From Nocardia australiensis (GTDB lineage Bacteria; Actinomycetota; Actinomycetes; Mycobacteriales; Mycobacteriaceae), in NCBI RefSeq assembly GCF_020733705.1, contig NZ_JAJFZM010000001.1, forward strand, positions 2,914,001 to 2,978,000: a stretch of 64,000 nucleotides of DNA, written 5' to 3'. The notes under the pieces were generated by a model. That model was not told the origin of the DNA and did no database searches. It was given only the letters and a program-made list of their open reading frames with translations. The position numbers and the translations under genes are program-made. Below, piece by piece: positions 1 through 7,700 of this stretch (its first letter is position 1; the number at the start of each line of letters is the position of its first letter).

Positions 1-87
1 GCGCGCGTGCTGCCGACGTCGGTCGGTAACGCTGCTTTCGCCTCGCCCGAGGCTCGGACGAGGTAGGTCTGCTAGTCGGATGTCAGA

Positions 88-645
88 TTACGGGGTGGCG
101 TAACCGATGAGGGCGCCGATGCCCGCACCGATCGGGACCGTGACGAGGGCCCCGACACCGCCGAGGAAGAAGCCGATTACCGCGCCGATTCCGGCGCCGA
201 CGATGGCGCCGATCCCGGCGTTGTGCTGCTTGCGGGCCAAGGTGTCTGCCGCCTCGTCGACAAACTGCGTGCCCTGCTGGTTGTCGACGGCCGCGACCGG
301 TGTCAGCGTCAAACTGCGCCCCGCATCACCGATCTGCGGTGTCAGCCCGAAACTCTGTCCCGAAACCTGCACCGCCAATGGAAGTGTCACCACCACATTG
401 CCCGCCGCGTCACTGAGTGTCACCGCATCCGCGGCGCTGGTCAACGCGAAGCTTCCCGCATCGACAGTGGTGATCACCCCACGACCATCGGCCGCGGGCG
501 CGGCCACATACCCGACGCCCTGCTCCACCCCGCGCACACCAACCTCGGCAGCGGGCGCCGGTTGCGCATTCACAACCCCCGCACCGACTCCCGTAGCCCC
601 GATCGCGAGTAGTGCAGTAATCGCAAACTGATTGAGTCTCATCAT
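88..645 (-). CDS. Secreted protein with C-terminal glycine-zipper segment
   Basis: About 185 residues. The N-terminus MMRLNQFAITALLAIGATG and the following run to VVNAQPAPA form a Sec signal peptide with a likely cut after NAQ or NAQPA. The middle is a polar region rich in Val, Thr and Asp. The last ~45 residues are a glycine-zipper hydrophobic hairpin (GIGAIVGAGIGAVIGFF ... GAGIGALIGYATP). This architecture recurs in nocardial secreted proteins of unknown role and again in this window at 40764-41762. Two adjacent ATG codons (645 and 642) sit just after a GGGGAAG ribosome site; an in-frame ATG at 663 lies upstream of that site and is less likely. No enzymatic motif is visible, so no function is assigned. 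Confidence 0.75.
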   Translation of the reverse strand: MMRLNQFAITALLAIGATGVGAGVVNAQPAPAAEVGVRGVEQGVGYVAAPAADGRGVITTVDAGSFALTSAADAVTLSDAAGNVVVTLPLAVQVSGQSFGLTPQIGDAGRSLTLTPVAAVDNQQGTQFVDEAADTLARKQHNAGIGAIVGAGIGAVIGFFLGGVGALVTVPIGAGIGALIGYATP

Positions 646-903
646 GCTTCCCCACTTCTGCATTCGGCCTGTTCAGCCGATACGTCCCCAAGGACCGGAT
701 CTCGGCCACGTCCATTTTCGCCTGGTTACGGGTTCGGCGCTACAGTTTGGCCTTTCCGGTGCCGCGGCGGCGCGCCTGGACCTGCCTGGCACACAAGGGG
801 TTCCGCAGCCTCATGATCCACAGGGCTCGACTTATCCACAGGCGGGCTGTTTGTACTGCTGATGCGAGGGGTGGGCGATGGGGGACACGGGATGCTGTGG
901 CTA

Positions 904-1604
904 TGCGACCAGGGTTGAAGCAGGTGCGGGACAGTCAATTCGGTGCGTTCACCGCATGGCAGGTGGCGTGTGAGTACAGCCGTGCCGAGATGCGAGCTCG
1001 GATCGATCGGGGGGAGTGGGTGCGGGTTTTCCATGGTGTTTATCGGGAGGCGAATACGCCGTTGTCGCCGGTACTGCGGGTCGAGGCGGCACGGTTGTCG
1101 ATCGGGGCGATGTCGCTGGCCGCCGGATATCACACCGCCGCGGAGCTGCATGGCTTCGCTGTTCTCGACGGGCAGGCGACACATGTGCTCGGCATGCAGC
1201 ATTCGCGGTCGAAACAGATTGTGGTGCACCGTGATCGGGTCGAACCGGCGGAACTGGAGGTGGTCGGCGGTGTCCTCGCGACGGATGCGGCCCGGACCGC
1301 GGTTGACGTGGCTCGGGTAGCGAGCCGAGTGGACGCATTGGCGACTCTGGATTCGGCGATCTGTACGGGGTTGACGAGGGAGGCATTGGTTGCCGAGGTC
1401 AGCAGGCACATGGGGCGGCGCGGCTATCAGCAGGCCACTGAGTTGATCGAATTGGCAGACGGCCGAGCCGTATCCCCGATGGATTCGCGAGCCGGAGCAC
1501 GCTGTATCGACACCCATTTCACTGCGCTCGCGAGCAAACCGGCGTCAGCGCGTCGCGCGCGATGTGCTCGGTCTCCTCGACATACGGCCAGTTCCGGAGG
1601 ATGA
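904..1604 (+). pseudogene. AbiEi/DUF559-type protein, C-terminally truncated
   Basis: From the ATG at 904 (MRPGLKQVRDSQFGAFT) the protein shows the N-terminal winged-helix pattern of the large actinobacterial family that joins an AbiEi-type antitoxin-like domain to a DUF559 endonuclease-like domain: a GEWVRVFHGVYRE stretch, SLAAGYHTAAELHG, and the central TDAARTAVDVARVAS segment. Family members usually reach ~290-310 residues and continue past SPMxSRAR.RCID into the DUF559 fold. Here the homology stops at SPMDSRAGARCIDTHF and the last ~30 residues are low-complexity Ala/Arg/Ser, so the whole nuclease-like domain is missing. The gene ends 6 bp before the convergent serine hydrolase, which fits loss of its 3' half by deletion. 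The family names are from memory of motif patterns. Confidence 0.55.
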
Positions 1605-1610
1605 ACGCGT

Positions 1611-2846
1611 CTACACCTGGGTTCGTTTATCGACGGTGGCGGATATCTGTGCGACGAGTTGCCACGGACGGCCGGTATCGGTTGTCGCTTTGCCACTGGT
1701 CAGGATCGCGCCGGACAGCCCACGTGCCGGATCGGCCCAGCCGTACTGTGTCGTCAATCCGCTACGGCCGAAGTGTGACTGGGTGTTCCGGCCGAACTTC
1801 GACCGCTGCCCGCCGAGCTCGAAGCCGCCGCGGCTGACCCGCCCGGCCAGTCCGGGAATACGGTTCGCGGGCTGCACCGCGCGCCGCAACGTGTCCGGTT
1901 CGATAATCCGGATGCCGTCCAATTCGCCACCCCTGGCGAGGATTTCGTAGAACCGCGACAGCTCGTAGGCGGTCGTGACCAAATTGCCCGAAGGCAGTTC
2001 GGCGGTGAGGAACGACTCGTTCGCGGATTTGGACACCGATCCATCTATCCGTCCGCCGAGTGCCTTGCGCGCCAAGAACATCGATAAGCGCGACGGCGGC
2101 GGCCCGGTCTTTACGCTCGGCACGACCTTATCGACATCAGCCGGGTCGACGCCGAAGTTGGTCCAGCGGAATCCCAATGGTTCGAGCACCTGCTTCGACA
2201 GATGTTCACGCATCGGTGCTCCGGTCGCCCGCCGAACCAGCAGTCGTTGAATCAGCCCACTGGTCAACGCGTGATAGACCCGGAACCGGCCCGGACGCCA
2301 ACTCGGCACCAGGTCGGTCAACGCTCGCACGGCCAATTCTTCGTCGACCACTACCTCGAAACCCCGGTACGGCGGCGTCATGAACGGCACACCCGCCGAA
2401 TGCGACAGCACATCGCCGATCGATATCGTTTCCTTGCCGTTGGCGGCGAACTCCGGGATGTATTGGCACACAGGATCATTCAGATCGAATGCGCCCTGCT
2501 CGATCAGCATGAAAAGCACGGTCGTCGCCACGCCCTTGGCCGTCGAAAACCCACAGAACGGCGTCTGCGGCGTCGCGAGCACCTTGACGGCGTCCGGTTG
2601 ATCACCCGGTGCATTCCCCCAACCGTGCCCGATGGTCCGGTTCAACACGATCTTCCCGTTACGCCGCAGGCACGTCTGAATCGCCGGGGTCGTTCCCATC
2701 CGATACCAATCCCGCACCGACCCCCACAGCCGCTCGACATCGCCGCGCGTCAGCCCGGCATCCGATGGATCATCCTCATGTCCGAGGGTCGTCACCGCGT
2801 CCAGATCCTCGGCGATCGTTACCAACGTGCCAGGAAGTACTTTCAT
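1611..2846 (-). CDS. Serine hydrolase of the beta-lactamase/esterase (class C-like) family
   Basis: 411 residues, no signal peptide, so probably cytosolic. The nucleophile motif SxxK is present as S101-T-A-K104 in CGFSTAKGVATTVLFML; the second motif reads VYHALTSG, with Tyr kept but the usual Asn of YxN replaced; LSHSAGVPF is the typical conserved loop. Length and order match the EstB/LipL/LipD type of esterases in mycolata, which hydrolyse short-chain esters or lipids rather than beta-lactams. The second-motif substitution argues against a true beta-lactamase. It stands alone, convergent with the truncated gene upstream and oriented like the next MFS gene. Confidence 0.8.
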   Translation of the reverse strand: MKVLPGTLVTIAEDLDAVTTLGHEDDPSDAGLTRGDVERLWGSVRDWYRMGTTPAIQTCLRRNGKIVLNRTIGHGWGNAPGDQPDAVKVLATPQTPFCGFSTAKGVATTVLFMLIEQGAFDLNDPVCQYIPEFAANGKETISIGDVLSHSAGVPFMTPPYRGFEVVVDEELAVRALTDLVPSWRPGRFRVYHALTSGLIQRLLVRRATGAPMREHLSKQVLEPLGFRWTNFGVDPADVDKVVPSVKTGPPPSRLSMFLARKALGGRIDGSVSKSANESFLTAELPSGNLVTTAYELSRFYEILARGGELDGIRIIEPDTLRRAVQPANRIPGLAGRVSRGGFELGGQRSKFGRNTQSHFGRSGLTTQYGWADPARGLSGAILTSGKATTDTGRPWQLVAQISATVDKRTQV

Positions 2847-2995
2847 TCGGCCCAGCGTATCGGCCCTAACTGATAGTCCGCTGAGCTGCGGAGCAGGCTC
2901 GATACCGCGGCCGATCGTGATGCCGATGTGCCAGCGCCGATCAGCTCGGCGAACCCGCCCGCGACTGGCTTCGCCGAGCTGTGTGGCGCCGGTTT

Positions 2996-4435
2996 TCAGA
3001 CCTTCGATGCGACGGGCTGCGGCTGCTCGACTGTGGCCGCGACAGCTCGCCGGGCCGGAATGGTCAATGTGATGAGTGCCGCAACCAGTGCGACGCCGCA
3101 GCCTAGGAGCAGGCCGGTGCGGAAGCCATTCTCGGTGGGCAGGGTGTGGCCGCCGAATTGAACGCTCATCTGGGCAAGCACGACGCCGACGACGGCGGCC
3201 GATATCGAGGTGCCGATGGAGCGCATCAGGGTGTTGAAGCTATTGGCGGCGGCGGTTTCCGATTGCGGCACCGCGCCCATGATCAACGCCGGCATGGAGC
3301 CGTAGGCCAGGCCGACACCACCACTGCAGATGCAGGTCAATACGAGCAGGCCCCAGGTCGAACCGAGCAGCACTGTCGAGGACGCGTAACCAAGCGCGAT
3401 AACAAGACTGCCGACAAACAGCGTCACTTTCGGGCCACGTGCCGCCGACAGGCGCGCGCCGATCGGCGACACGACCATCATCATCAGCCCGCCCGGCGCC
3501 ATCCACAGCCCCATGGCGAGCATCGATTGGCCGAGGCCGTATCCGGTCTCCTTCGGCAGCTGCATCAGCTGCGGAATGATCAGCGCCTGGGCGTACATCG
3601 CGAAACCGATCACCACCGAGGCCGCGTTGGTCAGCAACACTTGCGGTCGCGCGGTAACCCGAAGATCGACAAGCGGATTGGTGATACGCAGCTCCCACCA
3701 GCCCCAGGCGGCGAACGCGGCGACGGCGGCGGCGAACAGACCGAGCGTGGTGCCGCTCGCCCAGCCCCAGTCCGCGCCCTTGGATACCGCGAGCAGCAGG
3801 CATACCAATCCCGCGCCGAGTCCGAGCGCGCCGAGGAAGTCGAAAGAGCCTGTCGCGCCGGAGCGTGGTGTGGCTGGGATGAACAGCCAGATCAGTGCCG
3901 CGACCGCGGCACTCAGCACCGCGGCGCCCCAGAACAGCACATGCCAGCTGGTGTTTTCGGCGACCGCGGCGGCAATGGGCAGCCCTAGGGCGCCGCCGAT
4001 GCCCATGGATGAACTCATCAGCGCGATGGACGAACCGAGCCGCTGGGGTGGCAGCAGATCGCGCAGTGCGCTGATGCCGAGTGGCACGATGCCCATCCCC
4101 ATGCCTTGCAGGCCGCGACCGATGATCATCGGGGCGACGGAGGTGGCAAGCGCGCAGACCACTGAACCCGCGATGAGTGGCACTGTCGATGCCAGCAGCA
4201 TGGTCCGCTTGCCGTAGAGATCGCCGAGTCGTCCGGCGATCGGAGTGGTGACGGCCGCCGCGAGCAGGGTGGCGGTCACCGCCCATATGGCATTCGAGGC
4301 CGTGGTGTCGAGCAGTCGCGGTAGGTCGCCGATCAGCGGAACCACCAGGGTTTGCATGAGTGCCGCGACGATGCCGGCTGCTGCCAGTACGCCGAGGACG
4401 CCATTGGGACGGACAGTCGATGTCGACGGGTCCAC
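2996..4435 (-). CDS. MFS multidrug efflux transporter (DHA2-like)
   Basis: About 479 residues from a GTG at 4435 (VDPSTSTVRPNGVLGVLAAAG). The reading frame stays open further upstream to 4591, but that extension only translates the operator repeats and is implausible. The protein has 12-14 hydrophobic segments, the loop motif GRLGDLYGKRTMLL between helices 2 and 3 and the motif-C-like GIGGALGLPIAAAV typical of drug:H+ antiporters. It is divergent from a MarR regulator whose start lies ~118 bp away, and the dyads between them suggest joint repression. Role inferred: export of a toxic small molecule that is also sensed by the MarR protein. Substrate unknown. Confidence 0.85.
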   Translation of the reverse strand: MDPSTSTVRPNGVLGVLAAAGIVAALMQTLVVPLIGDLPRLLDTTASNAIWAVTATLLAAAVTTPIAGRLGDLYGKRTMLLASTVPLIAGSVVCALATSVAPMIIGRGLQGMGMGIVPLGISALRDLLPPQRLGSSIALMSSSMGIGGALGLPIAAAVAENTSWHVLFWGAAVLSAAVAALIWLFIPATPRSGATGSFDFLGALGLGAGLVCLLLAVSKGADWGWASGTTLGLFAAAVAAFAAWGWWELRITNPLVDLRVTARPQVLLTNAASVVIGFAMYAQALIIPQLMQLPKETGYGLGQSMLAMGLWMAPGGLMMMVVSPIGARLSAARGPKVTLFVGSLVIALGYASSTVLLGSTWGLLVLTCICSGGVGLAYGSMPALIMGAVPQSETAAANSFNTLMRSIGTSISAAVVGVVLAQMSVQFGGHTLPTENGFRTGLLLGCGVALVAALITLTIPARRAVAATVEQPQPVASKV

Positions 4436-4467
4436 GGGTCTCCATTCGTTGTGCAAGAGCTGAGCGT

Positions 4468-4534
4468 GTGTAGTACACGGCATGTGTACGATACACATCA
4501 CGGGTACCGTACATGCAACGTGCGTGATACACGC
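4468..4534. promoter_or_regulatory. Cluster of short dyads between MFS pump and MarR gene
   Basis: Three perfect inverted repeats lie in the divergent promoter region: GTGTA-G-TACAC (4468-4478), ATGTGTA-CGA-TACACAT (4482-4498) and GCGTG-ATA-CACGC (4522-4534). A smaller GTAC-C-GTAC sits between the last two. They share a GTGTA/TACAC theme, as expected for tandem sites of a dimeric MarR-family repressor controlling both genes. That they bind the neighbouring MarR is inference. Confidence 0.6.
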
Positions 4535-4553
4535 TGTGGTATATCTACTGGCA

Positions 4554-5021
4554 ATGGAGAAGCCCATACGTTCGATCGAATTCGAGACCATGCTGCTGTT
4601 GCGCTACAGCCTCGCGTCTCGATCCCGGCGTGGGGGTATCCGTCTCGATCGCAGCGCGTACACGCTGCTCAGCAGACTTCAGGGTGAGGGGCCGATGTCG
4701 ATCGGCCAGCTCAGCGACGCACTGGTGCTGGAGGCGTCGACGCTGCGTCGTCAGACCGCGGCCATGCGCGGCGCCGGACTTGTCGAGCGGATCCCGGACC
4801 CGGACGGCGGCATCGCGCGCCGTTTCCGTATTACCGCCGAGGGCGAACGACGGCTCGATGAAGAACGCACCGACAGCGTGGCGGCTCTCGATGCGATCAT
4901 GGCGGACTGGACGGCTGACGAGGTCGCCGCCTTCGCCGCGTTTCTCGAACGCTTCAACAGCGACATCGAGCGCTTCCACGGCCGTCCGTGGCCGCGCCCT
5001 TCGTGTCTACCCGACGCGTAA
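4554..5021 (+). CDS. MarR-family transcriptional regulator
   Basis: 155 residues from the ATG at 4554 (MEKPIRSIEFETMLLLRYS). The earlier in-frame ATG at 4482 lies inside an operator dyad and is rejected. Winged-helix features are clear: LDRSAYTLLSRLQGEGPMSIGQLSDAL, recognition segment EASTLRRQTAAMRGAGLVER and the wing PDPDGGIARRFRITAEGERRL. It is divergent from the MFS pump, the usual arrangement for a ligand-responsive repressor of efflux. The ligand cannot be read from sequence. Confidence 0.85.
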   Translation: MEKPIRSIEFETMLLLRYSLASRSRRGGIRLDRSAYTLLSRLQGEGPMSIGQLSDALVLEASTLRRQTAAMRGAGLVERIPDPDGGIARRFRITAEGERRLDEERTDSVAALDAIMADWTADEVAAFAAFLERFNSDIERFHGRPWPRPSCLPDA

Positions 5022-5110
5022 CCAGTTGAACTGTGGCACAGCGGATTCCGACGGCCCTCCGCGCGGCGAGTCGGTAGCGATTCGGATGTTGCGGCCAGCG
5101 GTGTCGTTCA

Positions 5111-6592
5111 TCAGGCCGGTGCGCCGACCCAGGTGGTAAGCGCTTCGGTCAGACCGGCGTTGCCGGGTTCGTCGCTCACCCACGCGGCGTAACCGTCGGG
5201 GCGCAGCAGGACGGCGGCGGGGGCCGGAATGTCTCCCACGCCAGGGATATTCCAGAGCTCGGCCGCGCTCGCGGCGCGCACGATATCGATTCGGTCATGC
5301 CACTGCGGCACCAGAGGGGCGTCGTTGCCGTTGAGTACCAAGAGGATCGGTCGTGCCGTGCGCAGCAGTTCGCACACTCGGGCGTCGCCGCCAGGGGTGG
5401 TGAGCGCGATGTCGGGAACTCGGCGGCCGGCCAGCGGGTGATCGCTCTTGGTGTCGTAGCGGATATCGAGTGCGGTGATCATGAGGCCGAGGCGGTGACG
5501 CACCTGGTCGGTGTCGATCAGGTCGCTCATGATGTCGCGTAGCGCGTCGGTGTGTGGCCCAGGGCGCGATATCGCCGTCTGCGCCCGGGTGTTGTGCAGG
5601 ACGCGGGCCGCGATCGGATGGCGCTCGGTTTCGTAACTGTCGAGCAGGTCGTCGGATGCGGTGCCGCGCACGGTGGCGGCGAGCTTCCAGCCCAGGTTGA
5701 CCGCGTCCTGTACGCCCAGATTCAGTCCTTGGCCACCGGCGGGGTAGTGGATGTGGGCGGCGTCCCCGGCCAGCAGTACCCGGCCGACGCGGTAGCGGTC
5801 GGCCTGGCGGGCGGCGTCGCTGTAGTGGGTCACCCAGCGCGGGCTGTGCATACCGAAATCGGTGCCCGCGAGCTCATGGAAGTTATCGCGGAAGTCCTCG
5901 AAGGTCAGGTTGCTGCCACGCTCGAGGACCCGGTCGTGGCGCTGCACGATCAGCCGGTACCAGCCGGGCTCGAATTGCCAGACCGAGAAGTCGCCCGCGT
6001 CGCTGCGGTGTCCGAAGAAGGGCTGTGCGGGCGGATCGGTCAGTTCGACATCAGCGAGCATTCCGGTCACGGTGGCATCCGTCCCGGCGAAGTCGATGCC
6101 GGTGAGCTTGCGCACCGCGCTGCGTCCGCCGTCGCAGCCGACCAGGTAGGCGGCGCGGATCCGGCGGGTGCCGTGCGGCTCCCCGACCTCGACCTCCACC
6201 CCCGCGTCATCCTGCCTGATCTCGGTGATCGGCGACGACCACTGCACAGGAGCACCCAATTCTGTTGCGCGCCTGTCTAGTTCGCGCTCGATCACCGACT
6301 GTAGGACCGCCAGTGCGTAGGGGTAGCGGGTGTTCAAATCGCTGAAGTCGAGGCGGAGCCCGCCGAAGTGTCCGGCCTGTACGGGGCGTCCGAGGGGAAG
6401 CAGGTTTTCGAGCAGTCCGCGCTGGTCGAAGATTTCCATGGTTCGGGCGTGAATACCACCCGCCCTCGATTCGCCGGTGCGCGCGGGCAGGCCGTCGAGC
6501 AAAGTGGCCCTGACACCGGCCAGGCGCAGTTCGCAGGCCAGCATCAGTCCGGTCGGTCCGCCGCCGGCGATCACTACGTCTGTCTTCTCCAT
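5111..6592 (-). CDS. FAD-dependent class A monooxygenase, rifampicin-monooxygenase-like
   Basis: 493 residues. N-terminal dinucleotide fold VVIAGGGPTGLMLACELR, the SRAGGIHARTMEIFDQRGLL segment, the DG motif CDGGRSAVR and the GD motif VLLAGDAAHIHYPAGGQGLNLGVQDA are all present, as in class A aromatic hydroxylases. N-terminal and central stretches resemble the Rox/Iri rifampicin monooxygenases of Nocardia and Rhodococcus (about 475 residues), and also antibiotic-tailoring oxygenases. The divergent partner is a TetR protein of tetracycline-repressor type with operator-like dyads, so an inducible detoxification or antibiotic-inactivation role is plausible. The precise substrate is not decided by sequence; no symbol is given. 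Confidence 0.75.
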   Translation of the reverse strand: MEKTDVVIAGGGPTGLMLACELRLAGVRATLLDGLPARTGESRAGGIHARTMEIFDQRGLLENLLPLGRPVQAGHFGGLRLDFSDLNTRYPYALAVLQSVIERELDRRATELGAPVQWSSPITEIRQDDAGVEVEVGEPHGTRRIRAAYLVGCDGGRSAVRKLTGIDFAGTDATVTGMLADVELTDPPAQPFFGHRSDAGDFSVWQFEPGWYRLIVQRHDRVLERGSNLTFEDFRDNFHELAGTDFGMHSPRWVTHYSDAARQADRYRVGRVLLAGDAAHIHYPAGGQGLNLGVQDAVNLGWKLAATVRGTASDDLLDSYETERHPIAARVLHNTRAQTAISRPGPHTDALRDIMSDLIDTDQVRHRLGLMITALDIRYDTKSDHPLAGRRVPDIALTTPGGDARVCELLRTARPILLVLNGNDAPLVPQWHDRIDIVRAASAAELWNIPGVGDIPAPAAVLLRPDGYAAWVSDEPGNAGLTEALTTWVGAPA

Positions 6593-6602
6593 GACGGTCT
6601 CC

Positions 6603-6653
6603 TTAACAACGTTAAAGTACTTAACGATGTTAAGGAGACCAGAACGTTGTTAA
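6603..6653. promoter_or_regulatory. Triple TTAAC-type operator between flavoprotein and TetR genes
   Basis: Within 51 bp lie TTAAC-AAC-GTTAA (6603-6615), CTTAAC-GAT-GTTAAG (6620-6634) and AACGTTGTTAA (6643-6653). The last is the exact reverse complement of the first 11 bases of the first element. The core TTAAC-N3-GTTAA is a good dimer site for a TetR-family repressor and overlaps where both divergent promoters must lie. Confidence 0.65.
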
Positions 6654-6686
6654 ACTGTCAAATAGGTCGAACGTGAGGAGACGTCA

Positions 6687-7334
6687 GTGAAGCTTGATGC
6701 CGAGGTCATCGCCGATGCCGCGCTTGGATTGCTCGACGAGGTCGGCCTCGACGGGCTGACCATGCGCAAGGTGGCCGCGGCTCTGAATGTGCAAGCGCCC
6801 GCACTGTATTGGCATGTCAAGAACAAGCGCGAGCTGCTCGACGCGATGGCGCGGGCGGTGTTCGTCTCCGCGGTCGTCGGAGTCGAGGCGCCTCGGCGCG
6901 GGGAACTGTGGCAGGACTGGATCATCGCGCTGGCCGGGCGGCTGCGCCGGGCCATGCTGCATTACCGGGACGGGGCGAAGGTGCTGGCGGGCACCTACAC
7001 AAATGACGAATCAGTGTGGCGCACAGTGGAATTGACCTTGCGCACACTCGAGGACGCGGGCTTTTCGGACGCCGAGGCGGAGCGAGTTTTCCCGATCGTG
7101 CTGCATTACACCGTTGGCTTCGTTATCGAGGAGCAGTCCCGCTCCGCCGCCGAATACGCCGACGATAATCCCTACCGGACCGAGCGTATCGAGCGCGCGG
7201 TCGACGCAGAACGCTATCCGCGAACCGCGCGACTGGTGGTCGGCATCTTCGCCGCCGACATCGACGCGCAGTTCGACCACGGCTTACGCGTAATCCTCGC
7301 CGGCATCCTCGCCACCCGAGCCGGGTCGTCCTGA
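6687..7334 (+). CDS. TetR-family regulator with tetracycline-repressor-type C-terminal domain
   Basis: 215 residues. N-terminal helix-turn-helix: LGLLDEVGLDGLTMRKVAAALNVQAPALYWHVKNKRELLDAMA, with ALYWHVKNK as the recognition helix and its boundary. The downstream region (EDAGFSDAEAERVFPIVLHYTVGFVIEEQ) matches the C-terminal ligand pocket of TetR-class tetracycline repressors. It starts 94 bp from the divergent flavin monooxygenase and the space holds three dyads, so it is probably its repressor and autoregulated. Inducer unknown. Confidence 0.85.
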   Translation: MKLDAEVIADAALGLLDEVGLDGLTMRKVAAALNVQAPALYWHVKNKRELLDAMARAVFVSAVVGVEAPRRGELWQDWIIALAGRLRRAMLHYRDGAKVLAGTYTNDESVWRTVELTLRTLEDAGFSDAEAERVFPIVLHYTVGFVIEEQSRSAAEYADDNPYRTERIERAVDAERYPRTARLVVGIFAADIDAQFDHGLRVILAGILATRAGSS

Positions 7335-7353
7335 CAATTGATCGCTGAACCGG

Positions 7354-7566
7354 TCAGTCGGGGAGTTGGCGCATCTCCAGCAGCGTCAGGCCGAGGTTAT
7401 CGAAACGGGCGAGTATGCCGCGCATGGCGGTCGGGTCGGGCACCGGCCCGAACAGGGTGGTGGTCCCGCTGATGGGCAGCTTGGCGCGCAGTTCGGGGAA
7501 GGCGGCCAGCGCGCGCTCGGACAGTTCGCCGTCGATAGTGAACTGGTATCGGGTTGTGACCGGCAC
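7354..7566 (-). CDS. Small protein of unknown function
   Basis: 70 residues from a GTG at 7566 (VPVTTRYQFTIDGELSE), chosen because GGGAGGAG lies a few bases upstream; an in-frame ATG at 7623 has no ribosome site. The sequence ALAAFPELRAKLPISGTTTLFGPVPDPTAMRGILARFDNLGLTLLEMRQLP alternates beta-like and helical stretches, consistent with a small ferredoxin-like or ACT-like fold. It lies next to the large LuxR-type regulator on the same strand. No function assigned. Confidence 0.6.
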   Translation of the reverse strand: MPVTTRYQFTIDGELSERALAAFPELRAKLPISGTTTLFGPVPDPTAMRGILARFDNLGLTLLEMRQLPD

Positions 7567-7700
7567 AATCTCCTCCCTACCGTGATTGCGGGACTGCGTT
7601 CGGATGGTGGTGCGAGACCGCATCAGATCGAGTATGCCCAGAGCGTGTGGGCGGCGTCCTCATTCGGTTCGGGTGAAGCCGGTCGACTCCCCGCCCGGTC

